A DNA stretch of 64,000 nucleotides from Dyella_B nitratireducens (lineage in GTDB: Bacteria > Pseudomonadota > Gammaproteobacteria > Xanthomonadales > Rhodanobacteraceae), in contig NZ_CP064032.1 in the NCBI RefSeq assembly GCF_049532905.1, forward strand, positions 2,666,001-2,730,000, read 5' to 3'. This document shows positions 1 to 8,833 of this stretch, one piece after another; positions within the stretch are counted from its first letter, which is position 1, and the number at the start of each line of letters is the position of its first letter. The position numbers were made by a program, and so were the translations under genes. The notes beneath the pieces are model-generated. The model made no database searches, was not told the origin of the DNA, and saw only the letters and a list, made by a program, of their open reading frames with translations.

Positions 1-585
1 GGTGGGTACGATGAAGCCCTGGATGCCATCCTCGGTCTGCGCCCACACGATGGCGATATGCGCCAGGTTGCCGTTGGTGATCCACATCTTGGCGCCGTTG
101 ATGACCCAATCGCCGCCGTCCTTCTTGGCGTTGGTCTTCATATTGGCCGGATCGGAGCCGCCGTGCGGTTCAGTCAGGCCGAAGCAGCCGATGATTTCGC
201 CCGCCGCCATTTTCGGCAGGTACTGCATCCTCTGCTCTTCGTTGCCATAGGCGTAGATTGGATACATGCACAGGGAACTTTGCACCGAAGCAAAGCTGCG
301 CAGGCCGGAATCGCCGCGCTCCAGCTCCTGGCAGATCAGGCCATAGCTGACGCCGTTCATGCCGGCGCAACCGTATTTCTCGGGAATGGTGGCGCCCAGG
401 AGGCCGAGGTTGGCGATTTCCGGAATCAGCTCCCCGGGAAAACGTCCTTGATCGAAGCAATCGCCGATGATAGGCAGCACTTTTTCGTCGACAAAACGCC
501 CAACCGTGTCCTGCACCATGCGCTCCTCGTCGGTGAGCAGGGAACGGACGTCGTAGAGGTCGAGCGGGTTCAAGCGGGCTGCCAT
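1..585 (-). CDS. gcdH: Glutaryl-CoA dehydrogenase, N-terminal part (runs off the left edge)
   Basis: Leftward frame starting at the ATG complementary to 583-585 and still open at base 1, so 195 codons are visible. The protein begins MAARLNPLDLYDV and contains the acyl-CoA dehydrogenase signature GCFGLTEPHGGSDP followed by WVINGAKMWITNG. The N-terminus (RSLLTDEERMVQDTVGRFV, then GLLGATIPEKYG) matches the glutaryl-CoA dehydrogenase branch of the acyl-CoA dehydrogenases. Those enzymes oxidatively decarboxylate glutaryl-CoA to crotonyl-CoA with FAD in lysine and tryptophan breakdown. The catalytic glutamate lies in the C-terminal part outside the window, so it cannot be checked. It is separated from the next gene by about 240 bp containing a palindromic repeat and is probably its own transcription unit. 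Confidence 0.85.
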   Translation of the reverse strand, partial: MAARLNPLDLYDVRSLLTDEERMVQDTVGRFVDEKVLPIIGDCFDQGRFPGELIPEIANLGLLGATIPEKYGCAGMNGVSYGLICQELERGDSGLRSFASVQSSLCMYPIYAYGNEEQRMQYLPKMAAGEIIGCFGLTEPHGGSDPANMKTNAKKDGGDWVINGAKMWITNGNLAHIAIVWAQTEDGIQGFIVPT

Positions 586-737
586 AGGAGTTCCAGGAAC
601 AGTCGGGGAAGCCCTACATTGTAGCCGTGGCCGCTAATTCCGGTCATGCCGGGGTGCAGCAGCCGTCAGCCTGGCGCCAGCCGAATGTTAAGACGGGCTT
701 TGCTTTCACGATCCAAAGCCCTTTGCCGGGTGATCTT

Positions 738-811
738 CGTAGGTTGGGGTGCAAACCCCAACATCGTCGCGTCATGCATAGCGGTGTTTGGGGTTACACC
801 CCCAACCTACG
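738..811. repeat. REP-like palindrome, family A copy 1
   Basis: Two arms, CGTAGGTTGGGGTGCAAACC and its near reverse complement (GGGTTACACCCCCAACCTACG), are separated by a short spacer. The unit can fold into a long hairpin. Close copies occur at 20608-20679, 58431-58505 and 60731-60805, and diverged ones at 46129-46193 and 52593-52662. This copy lies in the gap between gcdH and the GMC oxidoreductase gene, both transcribed leftward, just beyond the oxidoreductase stop codon. Confidence 0.85.
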
Positions 812-824
812 AGGATGTGGGTAC

Positions 825-2438
825 TCAGGTGTTGTCTCGCAGGATCAGCCCCGCCCCCTTCTCTGCCACCATCATCGTCGGCGCATTGATGTTGCCGGAG
901 GTGACGTTGGGGAAGATCGATGCATCGACGATACGCAGGCTTTGCAGGCCATGCACCTTCAAAGCACGATCCACCACCGAGCTGGAAGGATCACCGCCCA
1001 TCGCGCAACTGCCGCAAAGGTGGTAGATCGAGCCGCAATGGTTTCGGAAGTAATCCAGCATAGACACATCGTCATCCACTGTCGGACCCGGCAGCGTTTC
1101 CTCCACGGTTACAGCGCGCAACGCGCGGGCCTGCATGATGCGGCGAATCAAGCGATTGCCTTGAATGGCTTCGCTGATGTCCTTTTCCGTGCTCAGGTAA
1201 TTCGGATCGATCAACGGCGTGTCTTCCGCGTGGCGGGAAGCAATGCGCACGGTACCGCGGCTGGTTGGGCGGCATGGATTGAAGCACAGTAGAAAGCCCG
1301 GATAAGGCTCTGGCTTGATTGTCGCCCGGCTACTCTTGGGTATTTGGTAGGACAGCGGATTGAAATACAGCTGCAAGTTGGGAAATGCTTCGGAGGCATC
1401 GCCACGGAAGAAGCCGCCGGATTGATTGACGCTCATCGTCAACGGACCGTTGCGCATGAGGAAATACTGCAAGCCTACTTTCAACTTGCCCCATGGCGAG
1501 CTGAACAGTCCGTTGAGGGTGGGAACGTTCGCCTTGTAGTAGTAACTGACGCACAGGTGATCCTGCAGGTTCTCGCCCACCGCTGGCAGGTGATGCAGCG
1601 TTTCAATGCCATGTTCGTGCAACAACGCCTGATCGCCCACACCGGAGAGTTGCAGGATTTTTGGCGTACCTACGGCACCAGCCGCGAGAATCACTTCGCG
1701 ATGGGCATGGATATCCTGCTCGATGCCATGCTGCCGCACCTTCACGCCCATGGCGCGCTTGTGCTGGTTGAACAGCACACGCACCACCGTCGCGTTCGTT
1801 TCTATGGTGACGTTGCGGCGTGTTTTGGCCGAATGCAAATAGGCGACGTTGCTGGAGCAGCGCTGGCCATGCTTCGTATTGAGGTCGTAGATGCCCGCGC
1901 CTTCGAACTGCGCGCCGTTGAAATCGGGGCTACGCGGATAGCCCAATTCATCGCAGGCAGCCAGGAAGCTGTCGCAGACAGGATGCGTCTTGCCACGCAT
2001 CGTGCTGATGTGAATCGGTCCGCTGCCACCGTGATATTCAGTATCGCCGGCTGGATGTGTTTCCAGCCGGCGAAAGTAAGGCAGCACATCACGCCATGAC
2101 CAGCCGTCGTTGCCGTTTGAGGCCCAATCGTCGAAATCATGCGCCTGGCCGCGCACGTAGATCATGGCGTTGATGGAACCTGAACCACCCAGCACCTTGC
2201 CCGCCGGTTGATAAAGCTTGCGGCCGGCCAGCGCTGGTTGCGGTTCGGAGTAACGCATCCAGTTGTACCGCGGGTCGTAGTACAGCTTTACGAAACCGCC
2301 GGGCATCTTGATCCATGGCGAATCATCCTTGCCGCCGGCCTCCAGCACCAGCACCGAATGCTCTCCCGATTCGCTGAGGCGATCGGCCAGGATGCAGCCG
2401 GCGGAGCCGGCGCCAACGATGATGTAGTCGTAAATCAT
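825..2438 (-). CDS. GMC-family FAD oxidoreductase (choline dehydrogenase-like)
   Basis: A 537-residue protein of typical GMC length. The FAD dinucleotide-binding motif VGAGSAGCILADRL lies at residues 8-21, followed by the GMC signature around GKVLGGSGSINAMIYVRG. The catalytic pair appears as His473 in YHLCGSCAMG and Asn518 in NINAPTMMVAEK, the His/Asn arrangement of choline dehydrogenases and choline oxidase. It should oxidise a primary or secondary alcohol with FAD. It is the last gene of the leftward operon and starts 21 bp after the dehydratase. With an aldehyde dehydrogenase and a sugar-acid dehydratase as partners, a polyol, aldose or sugar-lactone related alcohol is more likely than choline, and no betaine genes are nearby. 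The substrate is not determinable from sequence. Confidence 0.85.
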   Translation of the reverse strand: MIYDYIIVGAGSAGCILADRLSESGEHSVLVLEAGGKDDSPWIKMPGGFVKLYYDPRYNWMRYSEPQPALAGRKLYQPAGKVLGGSGSINAMIYVRGQAHDFDDWASNGNDGWSWRDVLPYFRRLETHPAGDTEYHGGSGPIHISTMRGKTHPVCDSFLAACDELGYPRSPDFNGAQFEGAGIYDLNTKHGQRCSSNVAYLHSAKTRRNVTIETNATVVRVLFNQHKRAMGVKVRQHGIEQDIHAHREVILAAGAVGTPKILQLSGVGDQALLHEHGIETLHHLPAVGENLQDHLCVSYYYKANVPTLNGLFSSPWGKLKVGLQYFLMRNGPLTMSVNQSGGFFRGDASEAFPNLQLYFNPLSYQIPKSSRATIKPEPYPGFLLCFNPCRPTSRGTVRIASRHAEDTPLIDPNYLSTEKDISEAIQGNRLIRRIMQARALRAVTVEETLPGPTVDDDVSMLDYFRNHCGSIYHLCGSCAMGGDPSSSVVDRALKVHGLQSLRIVDASIFPNVTSGNINAPTMMVAEKGAGLILRDNT

Positions 2439-2459
2439 GAGTGCCTACTGCAAGCGGGG

Positions 2460-3677
2460 TCAGCCACGCGCGGGCGCGCTGTCTTTCACGTCGAATGGCT
2501 TGGCTGCCATCTGCAGATGCAGGCGATCGCCTGTGTAAGGCGTATGGGCGCGCACGACGTCCATGTTCAATTCCACGCCCAGGCCCGGCTCAGTGGACGG
2601 AATTATGTAGCCGTCTTCCCACTGCAATGGCTTTTTCAGAACTTCCGCATGGAAGCCGTGCCAAGTACCGATGCTTTCCTGGATCAGGAAATTCGGCGTG
2701 CACGCAGCGAGCTGGAAGCTGGCGGCGGCGCCGATGGGGCCGTTGTAGAGATGCGGTGCGATTTGCGCATAGAACGCCTCGGCCATGCTGGCGATCTTCT
2801 TTCCTTCCAGCAGCCCGCCGCAGCGTCCCACGTTCATCTGCAGGATCGATGCACCGCCGGCCTGCAGCAGCTTAAAGAACTCATATTTGGTCGTGAGGCG
2901 TTCGCCGGTGGCGATTGGAATAGTGGTTTTGCCGGCTACCTGCCCCATGGCATCCTCCTGACCCGGCGGGATGGGTTCTTCGAACCAAAGAGGATCGTAT
3001 TTCTCCAGGCGCCTTGCCAGGCGAATCGCAGAAGAAGGCACCATCTGCCCGTGCGTACCAAACAACAGGTCAGCACGATTGCCTACGGCGTCGCGAATCT
3101 TGCGGCAGAAGGTTTCGCAACGCTCCAACACTTCCAGCGAAATCTGATGGCCGGAATATGCGGTATATGGGCCGGCCGGATCGAACTTCACCGCAGTAAA
3201 TCCTTGCTCTACAGCACGCACAGCGTACTCGGCGGCCAGGTCAGGATCGCTGTAGTCGTACTCGCCCTTGCTGTTGACGGGATACAAGTAGGTGTAGGAA
3301 CGCAAGCGCTCATTGACCTTGCCGCCAAGCAGTTCGTATACCGGTTTGTGGGCCGCTTTGCCGATGATGTCCCAGCAAGCCATTTCCAGACCGCTTACGA
3401 TGCCCATCATGGTGAGGTCCGGACGCTGCGTGAAGCCACTGGAATACGCCTGCCGGAAAAAGCGCTCCACATGATGCGGATCGTGATCGAGCAGATAACG
3501 CTGGAAGGTATCCTCGATCGCCGGCACCATCGCTTTGGGATGAAACGTGGCCGAATAAATTTCGCCCACACCTTCGATGCCGTTATCGGTCTTTAGCTTT
3601 ACGAAGAGCCAGTACATGCCACCGATGTGCGGCGGCGGAACGGCAACAACGTAAGTTTCCAGCGAGATGATTTTCAT
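2460..3677 (-). CDS. Enolase-superfamily (mandelate racemase/muconate lactonizing group) sugar-acid dehydratase-like protein
   Basis: Start chosen at the ATG complementary to 3675-3677 (MKIISLETYVVAVPPP), preceded by GGAAGG and overlapping the transporter stop by 4 bp; 405 aa. It shows the two-domain enolase-superfamily layout: capping domain, then a barrel with Lys164 in AVKFDPAG, His209 in GTHGQ, Glu233 in WFEEP, Glu259 in TGER and His309 in APHLYNGP. That pattern resembles galactonate, gluconate and related acid-sugar dehydratases. The first metal ligand, normally Asp or Glu two residues before His209, is Gly207 here, which is unusual. It probably acts on the acid made or imported by the neighbouring oxidoreductases and carrier. 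The substrate is unknown and dehydration rather than isomerisation is inferred. Confidence 0.8.
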   Translation of the reverse strand: MKIISLETYVVAVPPPHIGGMYWLFVKLKTDNGIEGVGEIYSATFHPKAMVPAIEDTFQRYLLDHDPHHVERFFRQAYSSGFTQRPDLTMMGIVSGLEMACWDIIGKAAHKPVYELLGGKVNERLRSYTYLYPVNSKGEYDYSDPDLAAEYAVRAVEQGFTAVKFDPAGPYTAYSGHQISLEVLERCETFCRKIRDAVGNRADLLFGTHGQMVPSSAIRLARRLEKYDPLWFEEPIPPGQEDAMGQVAGKTTIPIATGERLTTKYEFFKLLQAGGASILQMNVGRCGGLLEGKKIASMAEAFYAQIAPHLYNGPIGAAASFQLAACTPNFLIQESIGTWHGFHAEVLKKPLQWEDGYIIPSTEPGLGVELNMDVVRAHTPYTGDRLHLQMAAKPFDVKDSAPARG

Positions 3678-4975
3678 GCTGCCTTCCTTTTGGCAATGCG
3701 CTTGTTGAGGGTGAGCGCGGCGATCACGCCAAACACACCCACGGTGGCGATGTAGGAGTAGTAAATCTGGTAACCGGGCGTGCCCGGAAAATGCTGCGTG
3801 GCCCAACCGTTAATGAGCGGCAGCAAGATATCCGGCGAATAGCCGATGACCGATACGATGCCGATCGCCAACCCGGTAGTGTGTGCCGGCACATGGCAGA
3901 TATCGAGAATGGCCCAATACAAGCCGCGAATGGCATACACCATCAAACCGATGAACAATATCAGGCCGGCAGCAAGCGCCACGCTATGCAGCATGGGCGC
4001 CAGGATCAGTCCGCCGATACCTAACGTTCCCAGGCTCAATACGATCGTGAGCACGCGCAGATTGGTAAAGCGGTCACCGAGCCAACCACCGCCAATGCCG
4101 CCAATAGGCCGCATCCACATCTTGGCAGTGGTGATGGTGGCAGCAACTGTCGCAGTCAGCCCCAAGCTCCCTTGCTCGAGATAGGCGGAGAAGCTGTAAG
4201 TCGCCCAGAACAAGTGATAGCCGCAGAACACGATGGTCGTCATCAGCCACAACTCGGGAAGCCTGGCGAGTGTCTTCAGGTCGTCGAGCAGCCTCCCTTT
4301 CTTCTGTTGCTTGGTTTCTTTGGCGACGTTGGTTTTGTTCGGATCACGCAGCAGGGTTAAAACGATGCCAAGTGCCAAACACAGATAGGCATACAGGTGA
4401 AGCACGCGTTGGAAGCCGTCACCGAGCGACTCGCCTTGCGTCTTCGTGTAGTAGGTGAACATCGTCAGCGCGATGGTGGCCAGCGATGCCTCGATCAGGC
4501 CACGCCCGCCATCGAGCATGCCGAAGAAGCGCCCCTGCTCTTCCTTCGTGGCCAGGGTTTTCAGGCGTTTCAGCAAGGCCGCCCAGAACGTGAGGCCGGT
4601 GGTGATACCAAATCCAAAAAAGATGATGCGCAGATAACCGTAACTCGGGTAGGTGGCGTACCACAGCGCCAGCAAACCAGTGCCCAGCAATGAAATACAA
4701 ATCAGCAGCCTGGGCGGCAAACGGTCCGCCAACCAGCCACTTGGCAGGTAGCTGAGCACGAATGCCGTACCAAGACCGGAATACAAATAACCCAGTTGCT
4801 GGTTATCGATATTCAACGCGACCAGCATGCTGCTTTGATAGATCTGGCGCAGATACAGCACCGGATAAATGGAGCCCGCCGCAATCACCAGCAGCGCAAG
4901 CTGGGAATAACGGTAGAACGTGTTGTCGTTCGGAGTTTTGGCTGCTTGCCCAACACGATGTACTTTCGTATCCAT
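3674..4975 (-). CDS. Major facilitator superfamily transporter
   Basis: A 433-aa protein with about 12 hydrophobic segments and the MFS loop 2-3 motif seen as GWLADRLPPRL near residue 80, with a related GGWLGDRFTNLR in the second half. A charged central loop (KETKQQKKGRLLDD) separates the two halves. The overall look (YSQLALLVIAAGSIYPVLYLRQ) resembles the YihN/YqcE type MFS carriers. It sits in the inner membrane. It starts 3 bp after the aldehyde dehydrogenase stop and overlaps the dehydratase start by ATGA, so translation is coupled. Probable function: import of the substrate degraded by the operon. The substrate class is inferred from neighbours only. Confidence 0.85.
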   Translation of the reverse strand: MDTKVHRVGQAAKTPNDNTFYRYSQLALLVIAAGSIYPVLYLRQIYQSSMLVALNIDNQQLGYLYSGLGTAFVLSYLPSGWLADRLPPRLLICISLLGTGLLALWYATYPSYGYLRIIFFGFGITTGLTFWAALLKRLKTLATKEEQGRFFGMLDGGRGLIEASLATIALTMFTYYTKTQGESLGDGFQRVLHLYAYLCLALGIVLTLLRDPNKTNVAKETKQQKKGRLLDDLKTLARLPELWLMTTIVFCGYHLFWATYSFSAYLEQGSLGLTATVAATITTAKMWMRPIGGIGGGWLGDRFTNLRVLTIVLSLGTLGIGGLILAPMLHSVALAAGLILFIGLMVYAIRGLYWAILDICHVPAHTTGLAIGIVSVIGYSPDILLPLINGWATQHFPGTPGYQIYYSYIATVGVFGVIAALTLNKRIAKRKAA

Positions 4976-4978
4976 GCA

Positions 4979-6403
4979 TCAATACCTCATGACGACAAGG
5001 CGGGTCTGGGTGAACTCGAGCATGCCGTGCTTGCCGTCATCGCCGCCTAGGCCAGAACGCTTCCAGCCAGCGTGAAAACCCTGATAGGGGTCAGCGGGCA
5101 TGCGATTGATGTAAAGCTCGCCCGCCTCGATGTGATGCGCGACCTTCAGGGCCACCCGGTACTGCTCGGTATAAAGCACCGATGACAAACCGAATTGATG
5201 GTCATTCGCCATCTGCAAGGCTTCGTCGAGGGTGTCATAGCGAAGCACGGGCAGCACCGGCCCAAAGGTTTCCTCCTGCACGATTTCCATGCCCTGACGG
5301 CAGTGGCTCAGCAAGGTGGCCGGATAGAAGAAACCCTCGCCTTCCGGCAGAAAACCACCCGTCTCGACCAGGGCGCCATCAATAACGGCACGCTGAACCT
5401 TGGCGTGGATTTCCTGGCGCGCGCGATCACTGATCAGCGGTCCCATGCGGCTGGGATCTTCGGCTCGATTGCCGATGTGCACGGCGGCAAACTTGCCGCG
5501 TAGCAACGCAAGGAAACGGTCGTGAATGCTGCTGTGCACATAAACGCGTTCGATGGCTGTGCACAGCTGCCCGCAATGCGTAGTCTTGGAAGCGACAATG
5601 GCACTAGCTGCCGATTCAAGATCGGCATCAGGTTCGACGATAACCGGCGTCTTGCCCCCAAGCTCGAGGGATGGCTTGGCTATATTCGCCTTGCAGTACT
5701 CCAGTACGGTGCGCCCGGCATTTACGCTTCCCGTGAGGGTAATCATCCCTACGGCTGGATGCGTACACAGCGTTGCCGCCTGGGCATGCTGCATGGCCAG
5801 GATGTTGACGACGCCAGGTGGTAATCCGGCTTTGTCGACAGCGCGCGCAATATCGAATGCACTCAGCGGCGTGTGGTTGCTGGGGCGTATTACGACGGTA
5901 TTGCCGGTGATCAACGCCGGAGCCATCTTCCGCAGCAGCGTGTAGACCGGATAGTTGAATGGGATCAGGCAGGCGACCACCCCGATCGGCTCGCGCTGCA
6001 AAAGGATCGTCTCGTAGGCGTTATCGCTGGGAATAACCTCGCCTTCGATACGGCGAGCCCACTCCGCGTGATAACGGGTCATTTCCGCCGCATAGAGAGT
6101 TTCGTTGCGGGCGTCTTCCGTGCTTTTGCCCGATTCACCCGCAAGCGTTTCGCCAATGCTGCTCGCATCCTCTACCAAGGCATCGGCCAATTTGCGGAGA
6201 TAGCCTGCGCGTTCCACGGCGGGCAATTTCCCCCACGGCTTCTGCGCACGTGCCGCCGCAGCAACAGCCAAGTGAATCTGCGCTTCATCCGCCTCGGCAA
6301 CTCGACCTATCACATGACCTGTTGCGGGATTACGTACGTCGATAAATGACTCGTCATTCCGTGCACCGAAATGCCCGTTGATGTAACTCGATTCCTTGCG
6401 CAT
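4979..6403 (-). CDS. NAD-dependent aldehyde dehydrogenase, AldA (lactaldehyde/glycolaldehyde dehydrogenase) type
   Basis: 474 aa, the usual length for the family. It carries the Rossmann-fold segment LTGSVNAG, the catalytic glutamate motif LELGGKTP and the catalytic cysteine in CGQLCTAIERVYV. The C-terminus GFHAGWKRSGLGGDDGKHG closely resembles that of E. coli AldA (known sequence), which oxidises lactaldehyde and glycolaldehyde to the acids. It is the second gene of the catabolic operon, 48 bp after the porin and 3 bp before the MFS carrier. It could oxidise the aldehyde produced by the GMC enzyme or a short aldehyde from sugar cleavage. The exact substrate is inference. Confidence 0.88.
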   Translation of the reverse strand: MRKESSYINGHFGARNDESFIDVRNPATGHVIGRVAEADEAQIHLAVAAAARAQKPWGKLPAVERAGYLRKLADALVEDASSIGETLAGESGKSTEDARNETLYAAEMTRYHAEWARRIEGEVIPSDNAYETILLQREPIGVVACLIPFNYPVYTLLRKMAPALITGNTVVIRPSNHTPLSAFDIARAVDKAGLPPGVVNILAMQHAQAATLCTHPAVGMITLTGSVNAGRTVLEYCKANIAKPSLELGGKTPVIVEPDADLESAASAIVASKTTHCGQLCTAIERVYVHSSIHDRFLALLRGKFAAVHIGNRAEDPSRMGPLISDRARQEIHAKVQRAVIDGALVETGGFLPEGEGFFYPATLLSHCRQGMEIVQEETFGPVLPVLRYDTLDEALQMANDHQFGLSSVLYTEQYRVALKVAHHIEAGELYINRMPADPYQGFHAGWKRSGLGGDDGKHGMLEFTQTRLVVMRY

Positions 6404-6451
6404 GACTACTCCAGATCGGTTCCTTGATAACTATCGCTTCCATCCATGCCG

Positions 6452-7633
6452 TCAGAAGTAATAGGCGATGTTCATATACAGCTTGCTTCGCCAGCGGTCG
6501 AAACCGCCCGCAGCAAGGCTTTGCGTGTAACTGCTGCCGCCGATGTATGGGTCGTTGCGGCCATTCAACCATTCGATGTAGATGCTCAAGGGCTTTACAG
6601 AAAAAGAGGTCCCTAGAGTGAAGCGTTGCGAATTGCGAAAATCGGGATTGGACTTCTCGTACATGCTGTACATCCCGTAGAACTTCACGTTACTGAGCCA
6701 ACCACCAAAGTAGCTGTCAGCAAGCCGATAGCTCAGGTCGCCGACATAGAGGTTGCCGCGGGTCGCCATGTTGAAGGTGCCGTCATAACCGCCAACCGTG
6801 ATGACTTGTTCGCCATCTGGATTTTTCGGCGCCATATCCTGGCGCGCGTACTGCAACTTCGTGCCCCAACCATCTTTCTGGCCCGCGTAGTGCAACGCAT
6901 AGCTGTAGCGGCGCCCGTTGCGATGGGTGTCGTCGTTGTACAGATCGGAACCCAGCACCGATACGCCAGCTTCGCTTTTCCAGTCACCCAGTACAAAGTC
7001 GCGCGCCAAGCGCCCAACGAACAGATTGCGTTCCTGATTACGGTTGCCGCCGACCACGCCAGGGTCAGCAGGTGTAACGACGACGGAATACGTCGTGCCG
7101 TTGCTGGTACCCTGGCCCGGCCACATGGGGCGCGCGTAATAACCCGTCTGCAAATGCCAGTCACCCAGGCTTTGCATGTACTTGACGCCGACCATGTAGA
7201 CGTCTTCCATCCCGATCAGGTTGCCCAGCGTTTCCCAGAACGAACTGCTATAGAGCGGCTGCAGGCCGAAGGGCACTTTGTTCAAGCCAACGTGAAGTTC
7301 GCGCTCGGCATTGAACTTGTAGCCAATCCATGCGTATTGCAGAAACTGGATGTCGCCGAAATGCTCGGTGTAGTGGTAGGGATACTGAGCCCCGTACCAG
7401 CGGTAACTCGCAGCACCCATCCAGGAGTCGGACTTGTAAGCGGTACTGAGCATGACGGTATCGATACCGATGTTATGGATGTTCCTGCGACTCTCCTGGT
7501 CGGCGCGGAAACGCACAGCGCCGCCGACATCCCAATGGTCAGTGACATTGACCGCAAAAGCGGCCGAGCTGAAACCGGATAGCAACAGAAGCAGCAAGCC
7601 TGCGATGCGCGCTGGCAAACGTTTATAAAGCAC
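6452..7633 (-). CDS. Outer-membrane porin (16-18-strand type) of the catabolic operon
   Basis: The best start is a GTG complementary to 7631-7633 with AGGGAC upstream, giving MLYKRLPARIAGLLLLLLSG, a clear signal peptide cut after SSAAFA. The mature part is rich in alternating aromatic/polar strands with no helices, and the protein ends in AYYF, the terminal aromatic recognised by the BAM machinery. Length is 393 aa. It resembles the carbohydrate or OprD-like porin group in general character, but I cannot assign a family with certainty. As the first gene of the leftward operon it probably lets the substrate cross the outer membrane. A longer in-frame ATG at 7703-7705 exists but would bury the signal peptide. 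Confidence 0.75.
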   Translation of the reverse strand: MLYKRLPARIAGLLLLLLSGFSSAAFAVNVTDHWDVGGAVRFRADQESRRNIHNIGIDTVMLSTAYKSDSWMGAASYRWYGAQYPYHYTEHFGDIQFLQYAWIGYKFNAERELHVGLNKVPFGLQPLYSSSFWETLGNLIGMEDVYMVGVKYMQSLGDWHLQTGYYARPMWPGQGTSNGTTYSVVVTPADPGVVGGNRNQERNLFVGRLARDFVLGDWKSEAGVSVLGSDLYNDDTHRNGRRYSYALHYAGQKDGWGTKLQYARQDMAPKNPDGEQVITVGGYDGTFNMATRGNLYVGDLSYRLADSYFGGWLSNVKFYGMYSMYEKSNPDFRNSQRFTLGTSFSVKPLSIYIEWLNGRNDPYIGGSSYTQSLAAGGFDRWRSKLYMNIAYYF

Positions 7634-7957
7634 GTCAATAGCGTCCCTGCAGATAAGTAAAGGACAAGTGGCTACCGTCGATAGCTGCCACACCGCTGCA
7701 ACCAAGCTTGGTTTCGAAAACCATGCTCGTTTACTCGACTATCCGGCGGTACCCGTCACAGTCCCCAGGGCGCGTAGGCATAGCTGCGCGGAATGGATCG
7801 GCACACGTCTCGCCGCCTTGTCATTCCCACCTTCCAAGGTATGCTGCACAGGCCATTCGCAGGAGGTTCTTCGCGTGTGGCCGGTGCGGAACCAGCAGAC
7901 ATCCATACGGCTGCTGATCGCACGCGATGCTCGCCCTGCTGCAACCCCGGAATCCGC

Positions 7958-8833
7958 ATGATCAAAGGTATCCTTCTAGGTTTCGCCAGTTTCGCGGCGT
8001 ACGCGATCAGCGACGCGTTCGTAAAGTCGTTGCACGGCTCGATACCGCCTTATGAATCCGTGTTCTTTGGCGCCGTGTTTGGGCTGTCAGCACTGCCATT
8101 CATCATGAAAAAAGGCGATCGCTGGCGCGACGTGGTGACGGCGCAGCGTCCATCCTTGTGGTGGGTACGCGCGTTGGCGGGCGCAGGCGGCAATATCGCT
8201 TCGGTTACGGCTTTTACGCTGCTGCCGATGGCCGAGGTATTCACGATGATCTTCCTGATGCCGATCTTCGTGACCATTCTCTCGGTGATCTTCCTGAAGG
8301 AACACGTCGGCTGGCGGCGTTGGTCGGCGGTGTTCGTGGGCTTTATGGGTGTGCTGGTGGTGCTGCGGCCAGGCTTTCGTGCATTGGGCGTGGGCGATAT
8401 CGCGGGTCTGGTATGTGGGCTGTTTGCCGCGGCCTCAGTGGTGGCATTGCGCATGGCCGGTCCGCATGAGAAGCGCATCAGTCTTTATGGCGCTGGCGTG
8501 ATTGGCCCGCTGATCATTGGCGGTCTGCTCATGCTTTCTCATTTCCGTTGGCCGAACCTGCATGAATGGGGCTTGCTTGCAGGTTACGGATTGCTCGCCG
8601 CACTGGCCGGCATACTGCTGATGTATGCCACTTTGATCGCGCCTGCCAACCGCGTGGCGCCCACGCAGTACAGCCAGATGCTGTGGGCCATCGGGCTCGG
8701 CTATTGGCTGTTCGGTGACAAGCTCGACTGGCCGATGCTGATCGGCATTGTCATGATTCTCGGTGCCGGCCTGTTCACGCTGGTGCGCGAAGAGAAAGTC
8801 ACGCCATGGTGGCGGCGGCAGAAGATTGTTTGA
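7958..8833 (+). CDS. DMT-superfamily transporter (EamA domains)
   Basis: Start at ATG 7958, which puts MIKGILLGFASFAAYAISDAF at the N-terminus; 291 aa. About ten hydrophobic helices form two EamA repeats: the first ends near FLKEHVGWRRWSAVFVGFMGV, a typical EamA helix 4-5 region with its Glu, and the second ends near FGDKLDWPMLIGIVMILGAG. The C-terminus is short and basic. Family members are inner-membrane metabolite exporters or permeases; the substrate is not predictable. It is divergent from the porin operon across about 325 bp, which probably holds both promoters, and is not obviously linked to the efflux operon downstream. Confidence 0.85.
   Translation: MIKGILLGFASFAAYAISDAFVKSLHGSIPPYESVFFGAVFGLSALPFIMKKGDRWRDVVTAQRPSLWWVRALAGAGGNIASVTAFTLLPMAEVFTMIFLMPIFVTILSVIFLKEHVGWRRWSAVFVGFMGVLVVLRPGFRALGVGDIAGLVCGLFAAASVVALRMAGPHEKRISLYGAGVIGPLIIGGLLMLSHFRWPNLHEWGLLAGYGLLAALAGILLMYATLIAPANRVAPTQYSQMLWAIGLGYWLFGDKLDWPMLIGIVMILGAGLFTLVREEKVTPWWRRQKIV

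Noticed and set aside
738..811. CRISPR-like array made from the recurring GTAGGTTGGGG units
   Set aside because: Copies are scattered singly through the window, each an inverted pair; there is no run of evenly spaced direct repeats and no cas gene.
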